Below, piece after piece: positions 4,779-5,978 of a DNA stretch of 5,978 nucleotides. The DNA lies in assembly GCA_031255955.1 (NCBI GenBank), contig JAIRRO010000090.1, positions 1-5,978 on the forward strand. Direction: 5' to 3'. Source of the stretch: Oscillospiraceae bacterium. GTDB lineage: Bacteria; Bacillota; Clostridia; Oscillospirales; Oscillospiraceae. Numbering within the stretch: position 1 is the stretch's first letter; each line of letters begins with the position of its first letter. The position numbers and the translations under genes were made by a program. The notes under the pieces were generated by a model. It was not told the DNA's origin. It was given only the letters and a program-made list of their open reading frames with translations, and did no database searches.

Positions 4779-5807
4779 ATGCTTTTAGGAGGAGACATCG
4801 GCATAGATCTCGGCACGACGACGGTGCTGGTGGCAACGCGCGCGCGCGGCGTCATCCTGCGCGAGCCGAGCGTTGTCGCGATGGATAAAAACACGGGTCG
4901 GCTGCTCAGCGTCGGTCTGGCGGCGCAGCGTATGCTGGGGCGCACACCGGGGAATATTGCGGCAATCCGCCCACTGCGCAATGGCGCGATATCGGATTAT
5001 GATATGACAGAGCGCATGCTGCGCGAGCTTGTGCGCAAGGCGGCGAGCTTCGCGCTGTTCAAGCCGCGCGTTGTCATTTCTGTGCCGTCGGGCATAACGG
5101 AGGTGGAGGAGCGTGCCGTCATCGATGCTGGCATAGCCGCCGGGGCGCGGCGTGTTTACTTAATGGAGGCGCCGCTTGCCGCCGCCATCGGCGCGGGGCT
5201 GGAGATAAACCGCGCGGACGGACATATGGTGGTCGATTGCGGCGGCGGCACGACGGACGTCGCGGTGCTGTCGCTCGGCGGCGTCGTGGAATCGGAATCC
5301 ATCAAAGCGGGCGGCGAAGCCTTTGACGAGGAGCTTATTAAATTCATCCGCCGCCGCCACAACGTGTTAATCGGCGACGCCACGGCTGACGAGGTAAAAA
5401 AATCCGTCGGCTGCGTATTCCCCCGCCCCGAAACGACGACGGTTGACCTCAAGGGACGCAATCTGATGAACGGACTTCCGAGCGTTGTATCCGTCAACAC
5501 CACAGAGATTCTTGAAGCGTTTGAGGAAATCAGCGAGCGCGTAATCGAAACGATACACCGCGTGCTGGAGAACACCCCGCCGGAGCTTGTCGCCGACGTC
5601 TCCCGCAATGGCATAGTCCTCACCGGCGGCGGCAGTCTGCTGTGGGGCTTTGACAAGCTGATCGAAAGCCGCACAAACATCCCGACACGCGTTGCCGACG
5701 ACGCGGAGCAATGCGTAGCCTACGGGCTAGGAAGATCGCTGCAAAGCCTCGGTGAAATGCACGAGGGACCCATCAACCTCGCGCGGAGAAAGCAGATGAA
5801 GATATAG
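4779..5807 (+). CDS. mreB: MreB/Mbl-family rod-shape-determining bacterial actin
   Basis: The 342-residue protein is full length for MreB (usually 330-350). It shows the actin-fold nucleotide site: phosphate-1 motif DIGIDLGTTT (6-15), phosphate-2 motif VVDCGGGTTD (151-160) and adenosine motif GIVLTGGG (278-285). Family-typical segments include REPSVVAMD, GRTPGNIAAIRPL, PRVVISVPSGITEVEERAV, GAGLEI, LMNGLPS and NTPPELVADV. MreB polymerises with ATP on the inner face of the membrane and guides lateral peptidoglycan synthesis by the elongasome. It sits alone here, without mreC, mreD or rodA, which suggests an Mbl/MreBH-type paralogue or a dispersed arrangement; the sequence does not decide which. 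TTT at 13-15 replaces the more common TAN/TAS after DIGIDLG, a mild variation near the phosphate site. The protein ends in a basic tail, LARRKQMKI, after the usual fold. Its long hairpin-rich leader suggests possible post-transcriptional control. Confidence 0.94.
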   Translation: MLLGGDIGIDLGTTTVLVATRARGVILREPSVVAMDKNTGRLLSVGLAAQRMLGRTPGNIAAIRPLRNGAISDYDMTERMLRELVRKAASFALFKPRVVISVPSGITEVEERAVIDAGIAAGARRVYLMEAPLAAAIGAGLEINRADGHMVVDCGGGTTDVAVLSLGGVVESESIKAGGEAFDEELIKFIRRRHNVLIGDATADEVKKSVGCVFPRPETTTVDLKGRNLMNGLPSVVSVNTTEILEAFEEISERVIETIHRVLENTPPELVADVSRNGIVLTGGGSLLWGFDKLIESRTNIPTRVADDAEQCVAYGLGRSLQSLGEMHEGPINLARRKQMKI

Positions 5808-5837
5808 TTTTTTCGCCGCCGCGCCGCGCCGAAAAAA
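5808..5837. terminator. Weak terminator-like inverted repeat after mreB
   Basis: TTTTTTCG (5808-5815) can pair with CGAAAAAA (5830-5837) around a C/G-rich 14-base loop, directly after the mreB stop. The stem is mostly A-T and no T-run follows on the plus strand, so it is not a standard intrinsic terminator. It is recorded because nothing else between mreB and the tRNA promoter could stop transcription. Confidence 0.2.
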
Positions 5838-5844
5838 AAATATG

Positions 5845-5873
5845 TTGCCAACGCCGCCGAGATATGATATAAT
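5845..5873 (+). promoter_or_regulatory. Extended -10 promoter for tRNA-Ser
   Basis: TTGCCA (5845-5850), a 17-base spacer and a perfect TATAAT (5868-5873) with TG one base upstream (TGA-TATAAT) form a strong promoter. The start is expected near 5880, about seven bases before the mature tRNA 5' end at 5887, leaving only a very short 5' leader for RNase P. Confidence 0.78.
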
Positions 5874-5886
5874 CCACATACAGCAC

Positions 5887-5978
5887 GGAGAAGTACCCAA
5901 GAGGCCGAAGGGGGCGGTTTGCTAAACCGTTAGCGGGTGCATAGCCCGGCTCGGGTTCGAATCCCGACTTCTCCGCCA
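5887..5978 (+). tRNA. tRNA-Ser, anticodon GCU
   Basis: A 92-base type II tRNA is complete at the right edge. The acceptor stem is GGAGAAG (5887-5893) with CTTCTCC (5968-5974), then discriminator G and an encoded CCA (5976-5978). The anticodon arm is GCGGT-TTGCTAA-ACCGT, giving anticodon GCT, which reads serine codons AGC and AGU. The T arm is CGGG-TTCGAAT-CCCG. The extra arm between anticodon and T arms is long, as in serine, leucine and bacterial tyrosine tRNAs; the G discriminator and GCT anticodon fix serine. The window ends exactly at the last A of CCA. Confidence 0.97.

Noticed and set aside
4245..4836. Minus-strand ORFs with repeated LRRQSRLAGTL or HPQAAKPPCGN motifs
   Set aside because: These protein repeats are just translations of the 42-bp hairpin repeats, whose period keeps all frames open. 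There is no ribosome binding site or promoter, and the ORFs overlap comF or mreB on the other strand.
5808..5840. Strong intrinsic terminator after mreB
   Set aside because: The T6/A9 flanks pair, but the loop is all C/G with little self-pairing and no T-run follows on the plus strand, so it is kept only as a weak candidate.
5887..5978. tRNA as the attachment site of an integrated element
   Set aside because: The tRNA is complete and the window ends at its CCA. No integrase or duplicated tRNA 3' end is visible within the window, so integration cannot be judged.

Overview
The window looks like ordinary chromosome from a fairly GC-rich Firmicute, most likely a clostridial lineage. The evidence is a RecD2-type helicase (typical of bacteria lacking RecBCD), a ComF-like phosphoribosyltransferase, an MreB/Mbl-type actin, AGGAGG-type ribosome binding sites, and several extended -10 promoters with 17-bp spacers. 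The assignment is by gene content and style only; no 16S or species-level marker is present.

Layout, left to right. Positions 1-105 hold the last 34 codons of purH. It converges on an unrecognised 242-residue gene on the minus strand (120-848) with its own near-consensus promoter (893-921). A divergent promoter (1000-1028) and strong ribosome binding site then lead into the wreck of a Fic-family gene (1052-1341): N-terminal, middle and C-terminal pieces lie in three frames and the catalytic core is missing. Immediately after it, a new extended -10 promoter (1344-1372) and a short leader lead to recD2 (1443-3665). Its stop overlaps the GTG start of a comF-like gene (3662-4441) by four bases, so the two form a translationally coupled pair. 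Positions 4442-4778 carry no gene but are full of hairpins, including three perfectly phased 42-bp repeats that end just before the ribosome binding site of mreB (4779-5807). A tRNA-Ser(GCU) gene with its own strong promoter fills the end (5887-5978), and the window stops at its encoded CCA.

How the genes relate. recD2 and comF join a DNA-repair/recombination helicase to a protein of the competence-associated ComF family, plausibly one transcription unit from the 1344-1372 promoter. mreB probably has its own promoter and a long structured leader. purH, the 242-residue gene and the Fic remnant have no visible functional link to the rest. The stretch 106-1341 reads as a small accessory insertion zone between purH and recD2: the orphan gene is visibly less GC-rich than its neighbours and the Fic gene is decaying.

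I see no convincing new multi-gene system. The points most worth following up are the three-frame Fic remnant that keeps an intact expression signal, the 42-bp hairpin repeats in the mreB leader, the unknown 242-residue protein, and the overlapping mini-ORF in front of recD2.
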